This document shows positions 53,301 to 63,200 of a DNA stretch of 64,000 nucleotides, one piece after another. Under the pieces are notes generated by a model, which saw nothing but the letters and a program-made list of their open reading frames with translations, did no database searches and had not been told where the DNA came from. The stretch's first letter is position 1. Every line of letters starts with the position of its first letter. Both the position numbers and the translations under genes were made by a program. Source of the DNA: Antedon bifida (lineage: Eukaryota; Echinodermata; Crinoidea; Comatulida; Antedonidae); assembly GCA_963402885.1 (NCBI GenBank), contig OY727097.1, positions 3,658,001-3,722,000 on the forward strand. The letters are read 5' to 3'.

Positions 53301-56259
53301 ACGCTATAAATAACCAAACTATAGGAATACCGTCAGCGGTGGTTCTAAACAATGTAACTAACCACATAACACATGAAATATAAACACTATGATTATCAAA
53401 ATTCTATGTTAATAAATCCAGGTGATCTGTAAATATGTCTACGTTAACATGTTATTTCTGTATACTAGCTATCATTATACAAGTTTGTGTACGTAACATT
53501 TACACAAAATGGATGCCAAAGGCGAAAACTACATGCATCCTCATCAACACTTATGCATAAACTAATTATTAAATATTATAACGTTGTTTCTGATTATGAT
53601 CTAACAATGATTAACTATACTACTACTCACTCTTGAGCTCTCAATTAACAACCGAAAATTAAACTGTAGTTAACAATAATATGCCGTGTCTCAGAACATC
53701 ACACACGTGCGTCTATTACTGCTTCTCGTTACCTATACTAACATAAAAAATCACAACATAAATATAGAGGGCGTACTTCAATATCCTAAACGATACAAAT
53801 ACCAAATGCACCACGTATGCGGCAAAACCAAATCCTCTATACGATACTCTTATGCACTTGTTAACAAATAATCTTGTTTTCTGTAAAGGTTGACTTCGTA
53901 ACCAAAACCGGATTTAGTCTAGAACAAGGAGCATTAGCATTGAGTCTAAATGGAGGAGCAGAATTGTTTTCTAAACTTTTATTATCAATCTTTATGGACA
54001 AAATACGTTTTCCAAAGATGTTGTTATGGCCATTCGGCGCCATCGCAGGCGCACTAACATGTTTTTTCATGACAGTCGCTACAACCTTTGACACAATTCT
54101 GATATTATCAATAGGTTTGTTTGTTTTATGTTTATGTCATCAGTATCCACGTATCTGTAGTTTTTTTCTCTTAACCTATAACCTTTAACCTATAACCTTT
54201 CAAAGTATACTCTAATACACTGCCCCTTATTGAAATTTGTAAATTAGCTGTAGATAATGAATTTATACTAATATTAATTTAACGGTTTTTTTATTACTCA
54301 AGTTCTTGGTTTAGTAAGAGGTATTTTTAATGGTAGCTCATACGGAGTTGCAGCAGAGTTGTTTGGACATCAGTACTCCGCCAGTACTGCTAGCATGGTA
54401 GCCCCGCCGGCCGGCATCGGGTATTTGATGGTTGCATTAGTTAGTGGTAAGAAAACCATTTATTTTATTAGTACTATAGAACAGGGATTTTCTCGGAAAA
54501 TTCCCAAAATATCGACTTTTTAAAATTCAATGCGACAATATAGGCCTATATTGCTTTGTATCGTATTTTAGCGAAAAATAAAAGGGTCGAAATTTTGCCA
54601 TTATGAAACGATATAGCCATATTTTAAATAAACTAGCAAAATTTCGTTCCTTTTATTTTTCGAAAAAACTTGTTACTATGGCTCCATAAGACGATACAAA
54701 GCAATTATATAGGCTTAGGCCAATATAACCATATTATCGCATAATAATTGAATTTTAAAGAGTCGATATTTTAGGTATTTTTCTAAAAAAATCCATGTAC
54801 TAAAATAGTACAGGGATTTTTTCCAAAAATAGTAAAATTTTGTCCCTTTTATTTTTCGACAAAACTGGTTACTATGGCTCCATAAGACGATACAAAGCAA
54901 TATATGGGCTTATATAACCATATTATCGCATAATAATTGAATTTTAAAAACAGGGATTTCTTCCAAAATTCCAATATTTCGACTCTTATTTTTTATTATG
55001 GCTCTATAAGACGATACAAAGCAATATATAACCTTATTATCGCATAATAATTGAATTTTAAAAAGTCGATATTTTGGGAATTTTGCGAAAAAATCACTGT
55101 AGGCTACTATAGTACAGGGATTTTTCCAAAAATGGCAAAATTTCGATACTTTTATTTTTCGACAAAACTGGTTACTATGGCTCTATAAGACGATACAAAG
55201 CAATATATAGCCATATTATCGCATAATAACTGATTTTTAAAAAGTCGATATTTTGGGAATTTTTCGAAAAAATCCCTGTACTATAGTACAGGGATTTTTC
55301 CAAAAATGGCAAAATTTCGACACTTTCATTTTTCGACAAAACTGGTTACTTTGGCTCTATAAGACGATACAAAGCAATATATAGCCAAATTATCGCATAA
55401 TAACTGATTTTTAAAAAGTCGATATTTTGGGAATTTTTCGAAAAAATCCCTGTACTATAGTACAGGGATTTTTCCAAAAATGGCAAAATTTCGACACTTT
55501 CATTTTTCGACAAAACTGGTTACTATGGCTCTATAAGACGATACAAAGCAATATATAGCCAAATTATCGCATAATAATTGAATTTTTAAAAAGTCGATAT
55601 TTTGGGCATTTTTAAAAAAAATCCCTGTACTATTATAGTACAGGTATATTTTCCAAAAATGGCAAAATTTCGACCTCTTTTATTTTTCTACAAAACTGGT
55701 TACTATGGCTCTATAAGACGATTCAAAGCAATAATAGACAAATTATCGCATAATAATTGAATTTTAAAAGTCGATATTTTGGGAATTTAAAAAAAAAATC
55801 CCTGTACTATAGTACAGGTATATTTTCCAAAAATGGCAAAATTTCGACCTCTTTTATTTTTCTACAAAACTGGTTACTATGGCTCTATAAGACGATGCAA
55901 AGCAATATATAGCCAAATTATCGCATAATTGAATATTTAAAAAGTCGATGTTTTGGGCATTTTTTGATTTGATAGTGCAGGCAGCCTAGCTGTAGACCTA
56001 CAGTATAGGCTGACGAATTGTATCTTTTATTTCAGGATTTAGTTATGACTTGACTGGTTCGTATAACAACTCGTTATACGCTTGTTCCGCAATGTGTTTG
56101 GTCGTGGCTGCACTCTCTCTATGTACTCTAGTATACCAGAAAACATACGCAGTTGAGAGATATCAAAGTATGAGGCGCACTTCACTGGCCGTCACTAAGA
56201 TTCAACGCGAAGGAAGTTACACATACAGTGCTGTACAAAAGAATTCTTCTGTAGTTTGA
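44345..56259 (+). CDS. SLC16 (monocarboxylate transporter)-like MFS protein, copy 3, 449 aa
   Basis: Exons 44345..44498, 45681..45977, 46299..46603, 53889..54114, 54303..54446 and 56036..56259 total 1350 bases (450 codons) and close in frame. Exons 2, 4 and 5 have exactly the lengths of copy 1 (297, 226, 144). TM1 has SRRWWWVMTSMAVFISYAIF, followed by SYGLVFGELQKEFNSTT. Later segments include PAQMIVPRFGICNVIASATF, LSPVLGLIIVQVGWRWTYRI and YDLTGSYNNSLYACSAMCL. The central loop is short (QQQMSMSEKEEQETKQVSQRDV) without the repeat array of copy 1. The C-terminus ends VQKNSSVV, a possible PDZ ligand by inference only. Intron 3 (7.3 kb) holds two family A copies and an antisense BEL/Pao element; intron 5 holds a tandem array. 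Transport substrate unknown. The 449-residue length is normal for SLC16. Confidence 0.9.
46012..46298 (+). repeat. Duplicated acceptor region in intron 2 of transporter copy 3
   Basis: Two related blocks: the first has 'cgggaaatgttacgattgcg' and ends in the pyrimidine tract plus AG at 46105-46106 (ctttctatttcttcag). The second has 'tgggaaatgttatgattgcg' and ends in the real acceptor ctttctctttcttcag at 46298. The first acceptor is followed by no continuous reading frame matching copy 1. Confidence 0.7.
46735..46898. repeat. Family A element, intron 3 of transporter copy 3
   Basis: Left 'aagctctgtctacactatc' intact, right end interrupted ('tgtgtagacatacggtagctt'). Inner order reversed. Confidence 0.8.
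47021..47184. repeat. Family A element next to the BEL/Pao insertion
   Basis: Left 'agctctgtctacactatt', right 'gatagtgttaatagacgg' with a 4-6-base insertion. It ends 33 bases before the target duplication of the LTR element. Confidence 0.8.
47223..47965 (-). repeat. BEL/Pao LTR, element 3' end
   Basis: 743 bases. On the + strand it begins tgtaagacac and ends acgataca, the TG...CA form. Near-identical to the partner at 53051. Confidence 0.95.
47992..53016 (-). CDS. BEL/Pao gag-pol polyprotein of the LTR element
   Basis: One open frame of about 1674 residues from the first Met inside the element's internal region (MDEIKRRRS). The frame also extends upstream into the LTR without an obvious need to start there. 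Parts in order: gag-like N-terminal region, CCHC zinc knuckle near 395, retropepsin-type aspartic protease near 460 (DUF1758 type in this family), reverse transcriptase with the YVDD box near 870, RNase H-like region, zinc-binding and core integrase domains, and a C-terminal DUF5641-type segment. A single fused gag-pol frame is common in BEL/Pao. It is transposon coding sequence and not a host gene. Confidence 0.93.
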   Translation of the reverse strand: MDEIKRRRSVQKGAMTRVIKTIQQAMEESSPVEYLEILIVDMTEIWKKIQDLHVEIQMKIEDPEDAEQAAWIEEVQNRFNDVRRGVIKYKANVNPPVKVQEDERDPKEKRSTLQLKKMDLPRFEGNVRRYARFKEDFKTFVIPVTHPKQLSFALRQTLGQAPLKILGPVEDNIDLMWERLDERYGDKVKLVDTIVSELEQKREIKDGEDNKLVTYIDKVEASYHDLKRAGLEREISNSKVVGEIEKKLPPSVFGRWVRHMHEEANGVDKTDRFPELLKFLTRERRSVEYAMGAIRTNQPTKAAASMHMVEISSRPKCLLHKESQHETKNCRTFLNKSVDERLNILKENRACFCCLTAGHIIAKCKGKKQCDTDGCRRLHHKLLHQQTQNTEPISTVSSLENSLQMKSDPCLLQLMKVRSGKNELNTLWDSCATASLITHDAAKRIKAKGRPVKISMNKVGGQTECIDSMKYKILLNDNMGNCVAVEAYGIPKITAKIGNQNLGNLAKILNVYPEQVKRPTGEVDLLIGYEYAGYHPTKIKACGHLVLLKNQFGQCIGGSHPSIEWEEGAGILVNYVKTTSFDDFMTIESMGVNCQPKCGSCRCGKCPSGAQKYTLKEERELKLIEDNLLYEAGKWTARYPWIKDPNNLPDNKKVAVAKLAALEKRLMKDSAKKRIYEEQIADMLKRGVAREIKETELQEYKGPIHYISHHAVEKPDSSSTPVRIVFNSSAAYKGHVLNDYWAKGPDLVNDLLAVLLRFREKPHALVGDIRKMYHSVAITQLDQHCHRFLWRDLNQNTLPKTYCVTAVNFGDRPSATIATVALRKTAEAGKLSTPEAAETVLNNVYVDDILECEESAKKARQRAEEIEKLIQPGNFAIKHWIFSGREKLEETWNPKEEKVLGISWKPGDDVLAFTDNVGTFKEIPEVLTKRICLSKINSVYDPLGLITPITVRAKILLRKLWGAKLEWDEAINMSERAEWIDLFEDLSTTSSVEFRRCVKPLDAKPGILPSLIMFSDASEKALGAVAYVRYEQWDGQFSSQIVASKSRVAPIEIISVVRLELSAAVMSKRLAQYIINETRIKFDQVFYIVDSEIVRAMVQKQSYGFKTFAATRIGEIQQDTEPQDWWWCKGEVNIADAITRGMNPSQIGPNSEWQRGPEFLRQPVENWPIEQSCNIKILPERVKIVMAVNIEEEDSLADRIIRRQSKYQKLLRVTARVLKVYEKRRLKSILEEIEVKDTKGAEHFWIKESQKIMIKLLSKDKTKFDKTYARLGPKIREDGVIVVGERISRNVHFSYNKQEVPLLPYDNAFTKLYAKEIHSKGHLGVQSTVAKIRSKYWIIDVQRMVKSIKYHCVTCRRFEKNTAAQKMGPLPITRLKPSPPWMYIGVDLFGPFTTRGEVNKRARGKAYGVVFNCFVTRAVYIDIATDYSTDAFLQVFRKFVSLRGYPKEIYSDAGTQLSAAAKQLRSFGVNHGTTWKFSTPDAPWQNGVTESLIRGIKKALSHAIGGQVLAFSELQTVMFEVANLTNERPIGKHPTDPQDGSYLSPNDLLLGRSTGKVPDEPWSDNVSIKDRLKFIQCLVNGFWKKWTRDYFPSLIIRQKWHTIRRDVKTGDVVLIQDSNAVRGKWRLGRVTETYQNTDDRVRNVEVRVHTETGLVTTLKRAVQRLVVILPIEEQ
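53051..53797 (-). repeat. BEL/Pao LTR, element 5' end
   Basis: 747 bases, carrying a 4-base duplication (aatc) relative to its partner. It presumably contains the element's promoter, which was not identified. Confidence 0.95.
54482..55975 (+). repeat. About 175-base tandem array with palindromic junctions, intron 5 of transporter copy 3
   Basis: About eight units marked by 'acagggatttttcc' (near 54811, 54953, 55115, 55286, 55462, 55643, 55816). Each has 'ggcaaaatttcgac', 'aaaactggttactatggctc', 'ataagacgatacaaagcaat' and 'aaaaagtcgatattttggga'. Unit junctions form the palindrome 'atccctgtactatagtaca' plus gggat. The first part (54484-54560) is an inverted unit, so the array starts head to head. 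The intron is otherwise short, and the acceptor at 56035 is undisturbed. Confidence 0.92.
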
Positions 56260-57214
56260 AAGAATCTGCTATTAACTGTACTTTTGTATCAAAATATCAC
56301 AGAATGATTGCCATAGTTCTTGTATACGGCGTGTGCTAAAGCCGTGTTACTGTACAAAACTGTTTTGGGAATTCCCTATTGATAGAGAAATATTTTGGCA
56401 CACATGGCATGTCATATATACTTGAGGAATACTCAATAATACTCATTATAAAAGACAATTATAGCTGGAGTTTCAGGCAAGTCTAGTACAAGTATTAATT
56501 GTATACAATTTTAAAGTTTATATAGCTTTCATAACGTCTACAATATGTTCATACTTTCAATATTGTCACTCCCCATCATTTTTGGGACGCAATACATTTC
56601 GCACAAGTTCGGAGAAACTGTTTCATAAAACCCTTCATTCCGTACACTAAACTTGTGCGTTATGTTGTATGATTATTTAAAAGTCGTAAGCAATACAGTA
56701 TATTTAATCCGATATTTATTAGCAAATGTATCAAAATTAAAAATATTACAGCAGTAACAATGTAAACGGTTTTAACAAGTGACCTATTGTTTAAAACAAT
56801 TCAAACTAAAGCATTTTGTAAATACCACACCAAACATATCGTACACTGTATTTCGCTTTGAAACCAGACATCCGCGGGAGCTGTGGTTTCTATGCAGATT
56901 ACAGTCAGTTGATAAACTAATACAATACGTACACAACATCTTACCTATCTTTACACGGTACTCGTACGTAATTCATTCAATATTTTGAACACGAAAAAGA
57001 GTGTACGTTATCATAGTACGACAGGAAAATGCATTATTATATATACAAACTTGACACATTAGGCGACATATTTAAAATCACAGTTATGCTAAACGATTAC
57101 ACAAAATGACACCATAGGCCTACAGAATAAACAATTGCGGCAGCACGTTAGCTGAAAGTACAATTATTTAAATAATAACACCAAAAAACACCAAAACAGT
57201 TACATCGACCTGAT
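56260..57214. other. Convergent intergenic spacer
   Basis: Transporter copy 3 ends at 56259 on + and the EGF/sushi gene ends at 57215 on -, so the spacer holds both 3' UTRs. An AATAAA on the - strand near 56713 is a weak poly(A) candidate for the EGF gene. No AATAAA close to 56259 was found on +. No other feature was seen. Confidence 0.6.
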
Positions 57215-60200
57215 TTAAGGGAAGAATTCGCCATTTTCAATTTCGCTTTGCCCGCTCGATTCATAGTCTGTAGGAAAGCAGTGAGGCTGACTTCCGCTCC
57301 AGTCGCCGCATGAATGGCACACACGTACAGGGCTTCCAGACCCTGCGTTATAATTACTATCACAGAAGAAAGTGACATTGCTTCCGTAAGAGAAATCACT
57401 ACCAATTCTGACTCCGTTTTCTATAGAGCCTGGATCAGAACAATCTTGTGAGAAACCTGAAGCAAAAGACATATTAATTTAATTATATTACTGCAGCTAA
57501 AACTGATGTTCTTTGATTCTTTGATCATAAGTGAGTGAGTGTGGCCGAGCGGTTAAGACAGTGGAACCGAAATCCATAGCCATAACATTGGCAAGGGTTC
57601 GAGGCTCACTCGCTCCATGGTTCTGGTGGTAGAACAAGTCTTCTCGGATAAGGACTATAAACCGTAGGTCCAGTGTACATCTGGCTCATGTGCACTTTAA
57701 AGAACCTAGTACATCTTTCGAGACGAGTAGGGGGTTACCCCGGTGTACTAGTTCATTCATACACACACACTGTCGTGGACAGACGAATTGGCGCCGTAGT
57801 TGGCTGCCGATGTCACAATGGGACCCTTAATGGAGCAGTAGCCTTCAACTATGAAGTTTGCTCCTTAAAATTGAAGAAGATGAAGAAGTAAAGGCAAAAA
57901 CACCTTCCTAAATAATTGTATAAAGATCCACTTCCGATGTAAACCCTTCCTTACTTAACTTCCTCCCTTTCACCATAAAACATGGAAGTGATGACTAAGC
58001 TTACCTTGGAGAACAAGCTTAATGCCTTGGCAGGCAGAACTATCCACCTCTCCGATGTTATTTCCGGAGAAAATGCTTCTGCCGGCTAGAGTAGCTGGAC
58101 ACCTTGAGTACTCCCCAGTGCCAACGACAAATTCTTGGCTCCCAGAGCAAGGTGCAGTCAGAACGATGTTACCACCCTGTTTAAAATTGAAACACGTCTG
58201 ACCATTCTCGTCCGTTTGTTTAGATTGTGTATACGCAAAATCTGTTCCCGAAAGACTGCAAAGAAATTTTAAAATAATAAAAATATTATAATCGAATACG
58301 ACAGCTTCAATAGTGTTAATGGTCACTGCAATGTCTCAATTAAACCAAATAAACACATAAATTGTGTAGGCCTACAAATAACTAACATATTCACAAAAAA
58401 TTCATAAAAGCAAAGCCTACGTGATCATGGTATTGCCGGCTGGGCTGATACAATCGGGATCGTTGCAGGCTGTGACGGTAACGCAATTGGAATCGGAAAA
58501 AACGCGATCAGCGTTCCACCATGTGAAATGCGTCGCATTGTAAACCCACACCGTGTCACCATGTACGTTGGTCGTAACTAAACCTTCACCGTCCTCGATC
58601 CAAAGGCCTAAAAAGAAATGGTAACAATTGATAATATATTGTCACTAACAAAATGTAGGTTAGGCACTAAAGGTTGGTTCTCACTAGCGACGCAAAGTAA
58701 CGCAATCTAAGAAGAAGTAAGAAAATGCCCTTCCAATCATTGTGTTTGCCCCCGCCTGCGTGAAATCAACTATGCGATATTTACAGCACTGTTGCGTCGT
58801 CGGTTCCCACTTGCGATTACGCAATACATCACTTTGCGTCGATACGTCGCTGCGTTACGTTGCGTTGCGTTCTAGTGGGAACCACGCTTAAACGGACAAT
58901 GGTATTTATAATATATTATTAATATCATTGAAAAATAATGACAATGTGATTTGTTAATCACTGAAAAAATGTATCCATTCAAGTTTCTTACCTTGTTGTT
59001 TATCATAAAAATAAGCGCCAATTTTTTCACCGACGTCTGGTGCATTTTCAACAGAATTCAGGGGAAACTCTAATGTAACCTGGCCAAGTAAAGCTACTTC
59101 CTGGCGTCCAGATTTGACAAGTACTGTAATTTCAGCCATTCCAAAACTTTCCAACGGCTGACGTTCATAATCTGTAAAAGTACAATAGTTATTATGACTT
59201 AACATTTTACTTGCGTAATAGAGAGAATCATGTAACGATGACGCCACTATCTTGTTGGATACAAATTGGTTTTGTATTCGGTAGATTTTAAAAAGGAATA
59301 AGCATAAGACCAACATCATATATTATCTTGCACACAGTAAGCTAAGACTACACCAGTTTCTTGAACTCTAATGTACCGTATAGGAAGTTAAGTCAATTTA
59401 GAAAATTTAACCTCTCTCAAATTCTAATCTACCGTAATCCGTATAGTAAGTTAAGTAAATTTGAAAATTTAACTTTCTTCCAACTCTAATCTACTGTAAA
59501 GTAGGCCTAAGTTAAGTAAAATTTTAAAATTTAACTTATCTCAAACTCTTATCAACCGCATAGTAAGTTAAGTAAATTTTTAAAATTTAACTTCTCTCAA
59601 ACTCTAATCAACCGCATAGTAAGTTCAGTATATTTTGAAAAATTTAACTTGTGTTTGAAAATATAAATTCGTCAGAAAGTATTAGCTTTTGCAATATTCA
59701 TCAATTAATTGCAGATGCTTGTTCGCCATTTCTGTCTATTTATAATACTAATACAGTAATAACATGTTTCACACACCGGTACCACTAACAGCAGAAGCAC
59801 CAACAAGTTCAGGAGCTCGAGCCAGTATCAAAGGATCACTGATGTCTATGTGTCTCAAAGCCACCTCTATTACCTGTCCATCAAGATCGTCAGAAAGTGA
59901 GCCTGTAAAAACAATTGGAAGATTATAATACGTTGAATACAGTACACTATTCATAGGTTGATCAAAATTTCCAAATACACTAGTTGTGCGATATTGATGA
60001 TTATTCGAAAAATAAAATTCCCGTAGGCTACTATAAATGTTTCGAAAAATTGCCAATTTTCGAAAAAAAAATCACTGTAGGCTACAATAAATGTTTCGAA
60101 AAATTGGCAAATTTCGATCTTTTTATTGTTTGACGTAACTGGTTACCATGGCTCTATAAAAGGATGATAATATGCGCATGGTCAAACTATTGAATTTTGA

Positions 60201-63200
60201 AAAGTCGATATTTTCCCAATAAAATCTATGAAAATTCATATTGATTTACCTGCAGGGAATGTCACAGCGTAACCGCCATCTTGACCAACAAACCCCTCAT
60301 CACCTCTTCCTGTTGAAGAGGGATTGAAGTAGAACTCCATACGCTCCGATTCATCCTTGTTGTAGGTGAAATCCTTAGTCAGTGAAACAGATGTTCTATC
60401 CAATTCAAATTTAATGACATTTTCTGAGTAAAAATGAAAAAATATTAATTAATTATGTGTAGAAAAAATTATTTTCTCAAATGTTTTCATTTTCACGCTG
60501 CTGCTTTAGCCAGCTACGTCCCAAGAGGACTACTCATTCATAAGCTGAAAGCAAGCAGCAGTTATAGAGGCCGACGTTTTTGTTTTTTTGTAAACTAGGA
60601 CACGTCATGCTAAAATTACAAATCCCAAAGCAAAGCTGTCAGATAATTATTGAATTATTATCAAAACAGTCCATTAAAGTTTGTTTGTAATAGGATACTT
60701 CACACTTGAAGTATCTAGGCTTGATGAAGTGACCCCCAGACTTGACTTTATCAATAAAATAAACTAAAGTGACAGAAATCGAGTCTGTTTCATATCAAAG
60801 TAGGAATTCTTGTTGTATTTTACTTCAAATACAAGTTATTCACTTCTCTAACAAAAAAATAATATTTACGTATAAAAAGAGAAAAGAAACGTTTAATTAT
60901 AACCAAAAAACCATTGTCTGACAGACAATTTAAGTATTTTTTTGCTTTAAATTACATTTTTTTCAGGTAAATAATTGTTTGGTAAACGTGAATAACTATT
61001 ATGTGACAATAAAATGACACATTCAAAAACAAATTTTAAATAAAAAATAGTTTTCAGAGGGACAATATATCTTTAAAACTGTTACGTCAATAAGCGAGCA
61101 GCGTTTTTTGTAAAAAATATTTCTTGTTTACTCTGGCTTTTCACTTCTCCCTAGTGCAAGCAACAGCAGCCAGTTATAACAGTACATGCGCAGTTAAGAA
61201 GACGTTTATTTTGTAGCATTGTGGGCGGTACACGCGCTGTCGGCAAGAGACAATGGACATTTGATCTCAGATTGATTGTACTGTTGGCTATACTATACTG
61301 CGTTTAGAAACGAGGTGAATATTATTAGGACCAGGTTTGTCTTTTTGTTGTGCAATAAACTATACATCATAATGCATCTCGTTAACCACTTACTTCCTGG
61401 AACAACGCTATATGTTTTTGAGGAGTCTAAGTATCCCTTCTTGGACACTGCAACAATGAACGCTTCACCAGTGGGAACGTTGAGTTCTGCAAATCCTTCA
61501 TCATTTGTTGGTCTTTTGTCGAATTCTTCAGTGACGATTGATGCGTCATCACTCATTGTAAAGATATTAACGGTTGCCGCCTCTACTGGAACCCCAGGTT
61601 GCTTCTCATCTTCTACTACGACTATTAACTTCTTCTCTACCTCTGGAAAAGTAAAGGGAATTTAGCGTTACGCAGGACATTCACGATGTTAATAAAATCT
61701 AACCTATAGCATTCAATAGCTCTGCGAGATACTGTGCGCCCTGTACTCAGATTGTTGATATTAAATAATATGGTTTTCTTTTGCCCTTATAAAATTCTTT
61801 AAATGATGAGAATTATGGGTGGAGTTGCATATTCTTTTAACGTAAAAATTGTTTATGCCTTGACAAATGCTTACTTATACAAGTGATACCATCTCCAGCA
61901 TAACCAACTGGACAGATTCTGCAGACGAAGAATTTTGCCAAAGGATCTGCAGGGTTTGGACCAACATCTATGCATTCAACTCCATTAAAGCAAGGATTGT
62001 CATCACAAGTTCTTTCATCTAAAGTAAAATCATAAATACACAGATAAATACATATTTTCATCGCCAATACTGCAACCACCATATCAACATTATAATCATT
62101 AACAAAATTAACGTCATCATTAACCACATAAACGTCATTAACCACATCAACTTCATCATTAACCACATTAACGTCATCATTAACCACATTAACGTCATCT
62201 TTAACCACATCAACGTCATCAATCATCACATTAACGTCATAACTTGATAACTTCATAATAACCACACCATCATCACTATCATACATTTGGTTCGTTATCA
62301 TAATCATCACATTCATATTAAATTGTTCAAAAACTGTTATTTGTATAAAGTACAGAATAATCATCCTCGTCGAAATAAGTGTTATCATTTAATCAGCGTC
62401 ATTATCTCTTGTCACTAACCATAACAACTAGTGGCTATAGCAAAAAAACAACCTTCGAATATACGTACCTAACTTAGTACATTTTACACCATCACCGGTG
62501 TACCCAGTTTTGCACTTGCAGCTGTAGCCTGGGTCTTGGTTGATACAGTCTGCATTGACGCTACAGTCGTTAGGATAATCACATTCATTTCGATCTATAA
62601 AGTAAATAAATCAATACTTATATTTCTTGGAAAATTAAATAACAATTCACTTTTCAATGATGAATACTTTTAATTGCGATATCGAGAAAAACAAATCACA
62701 ACAAGCTATTCAATCGCAATGATTTTACCAATCACAATCGATGCATTATCTGTAGTGGGAACCAATGCGCATTATATACGTACCTCTACATACGAGTTGT
62801 TTCTTGCCGTCAATGACGTCATAATTGAAACTAAGACCTTCAGGGCATGAACAGAAAAAGTTACCGAATGTGTTCCTACAGACACGATCGGCAGCACAGT
62901 TGTCCAGCTGCTCTTTGCATTCATCAATATCTGAAATTTTCGAAGAAGAGTATAAATAAGACCTAAAATCATGCTGTATCACGTCTTCAGTAAGTGTTTA
63001 GAATTACATATTAATAGCAATGGATCATCAAGAGTATATTATGTAACACCTAAATAAATTCCTGTCATTTGATTGGACGAATGTGGGTCACATGGCGTGC
63101 AATAGTAAGCACGATCGTTTAATAGTACTTTTTTCCGTGTACGAAAAAAAAATCTGTTTGCGTTTGGAAAATATTTGTTTTATACTATTGCTGTTGAAAT

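Larger units (their letters stand above)
47223..53797 (-). mobile_element. BEL/Pao LTR retrotransposon, looks whole
   Basis: A 6575-base element in intron 3 of transporter copy 3, on the opposite strand. Two long terminal repeats (47223-47965 and 53051-53797) enclose one long gag-pol frame. The host word AATAC borders both ends (47218-47222 and 53798-53802), a 5-base target duplication usual for BEL/Pao. A purine-rich tract (ggtgggggag on the element strand, 47966-47980 region) adjoins the downstream LTR, as expected for plus-strand priming. No envelope-like frame is seen. The repeats differ by one substitution and one 4-base indel by eye, so the copy is very young. Host exons on either side are undamaged. 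Confidence 0.95.

Noticed and set aside
61837-62388. 183-codon - strand frame with VNDDVNV repeats
   Set aside because: Only the EGF exon 61875-62018 is real; the rest is intron containing a 21-base minisatellite, with a good acceptor between them.
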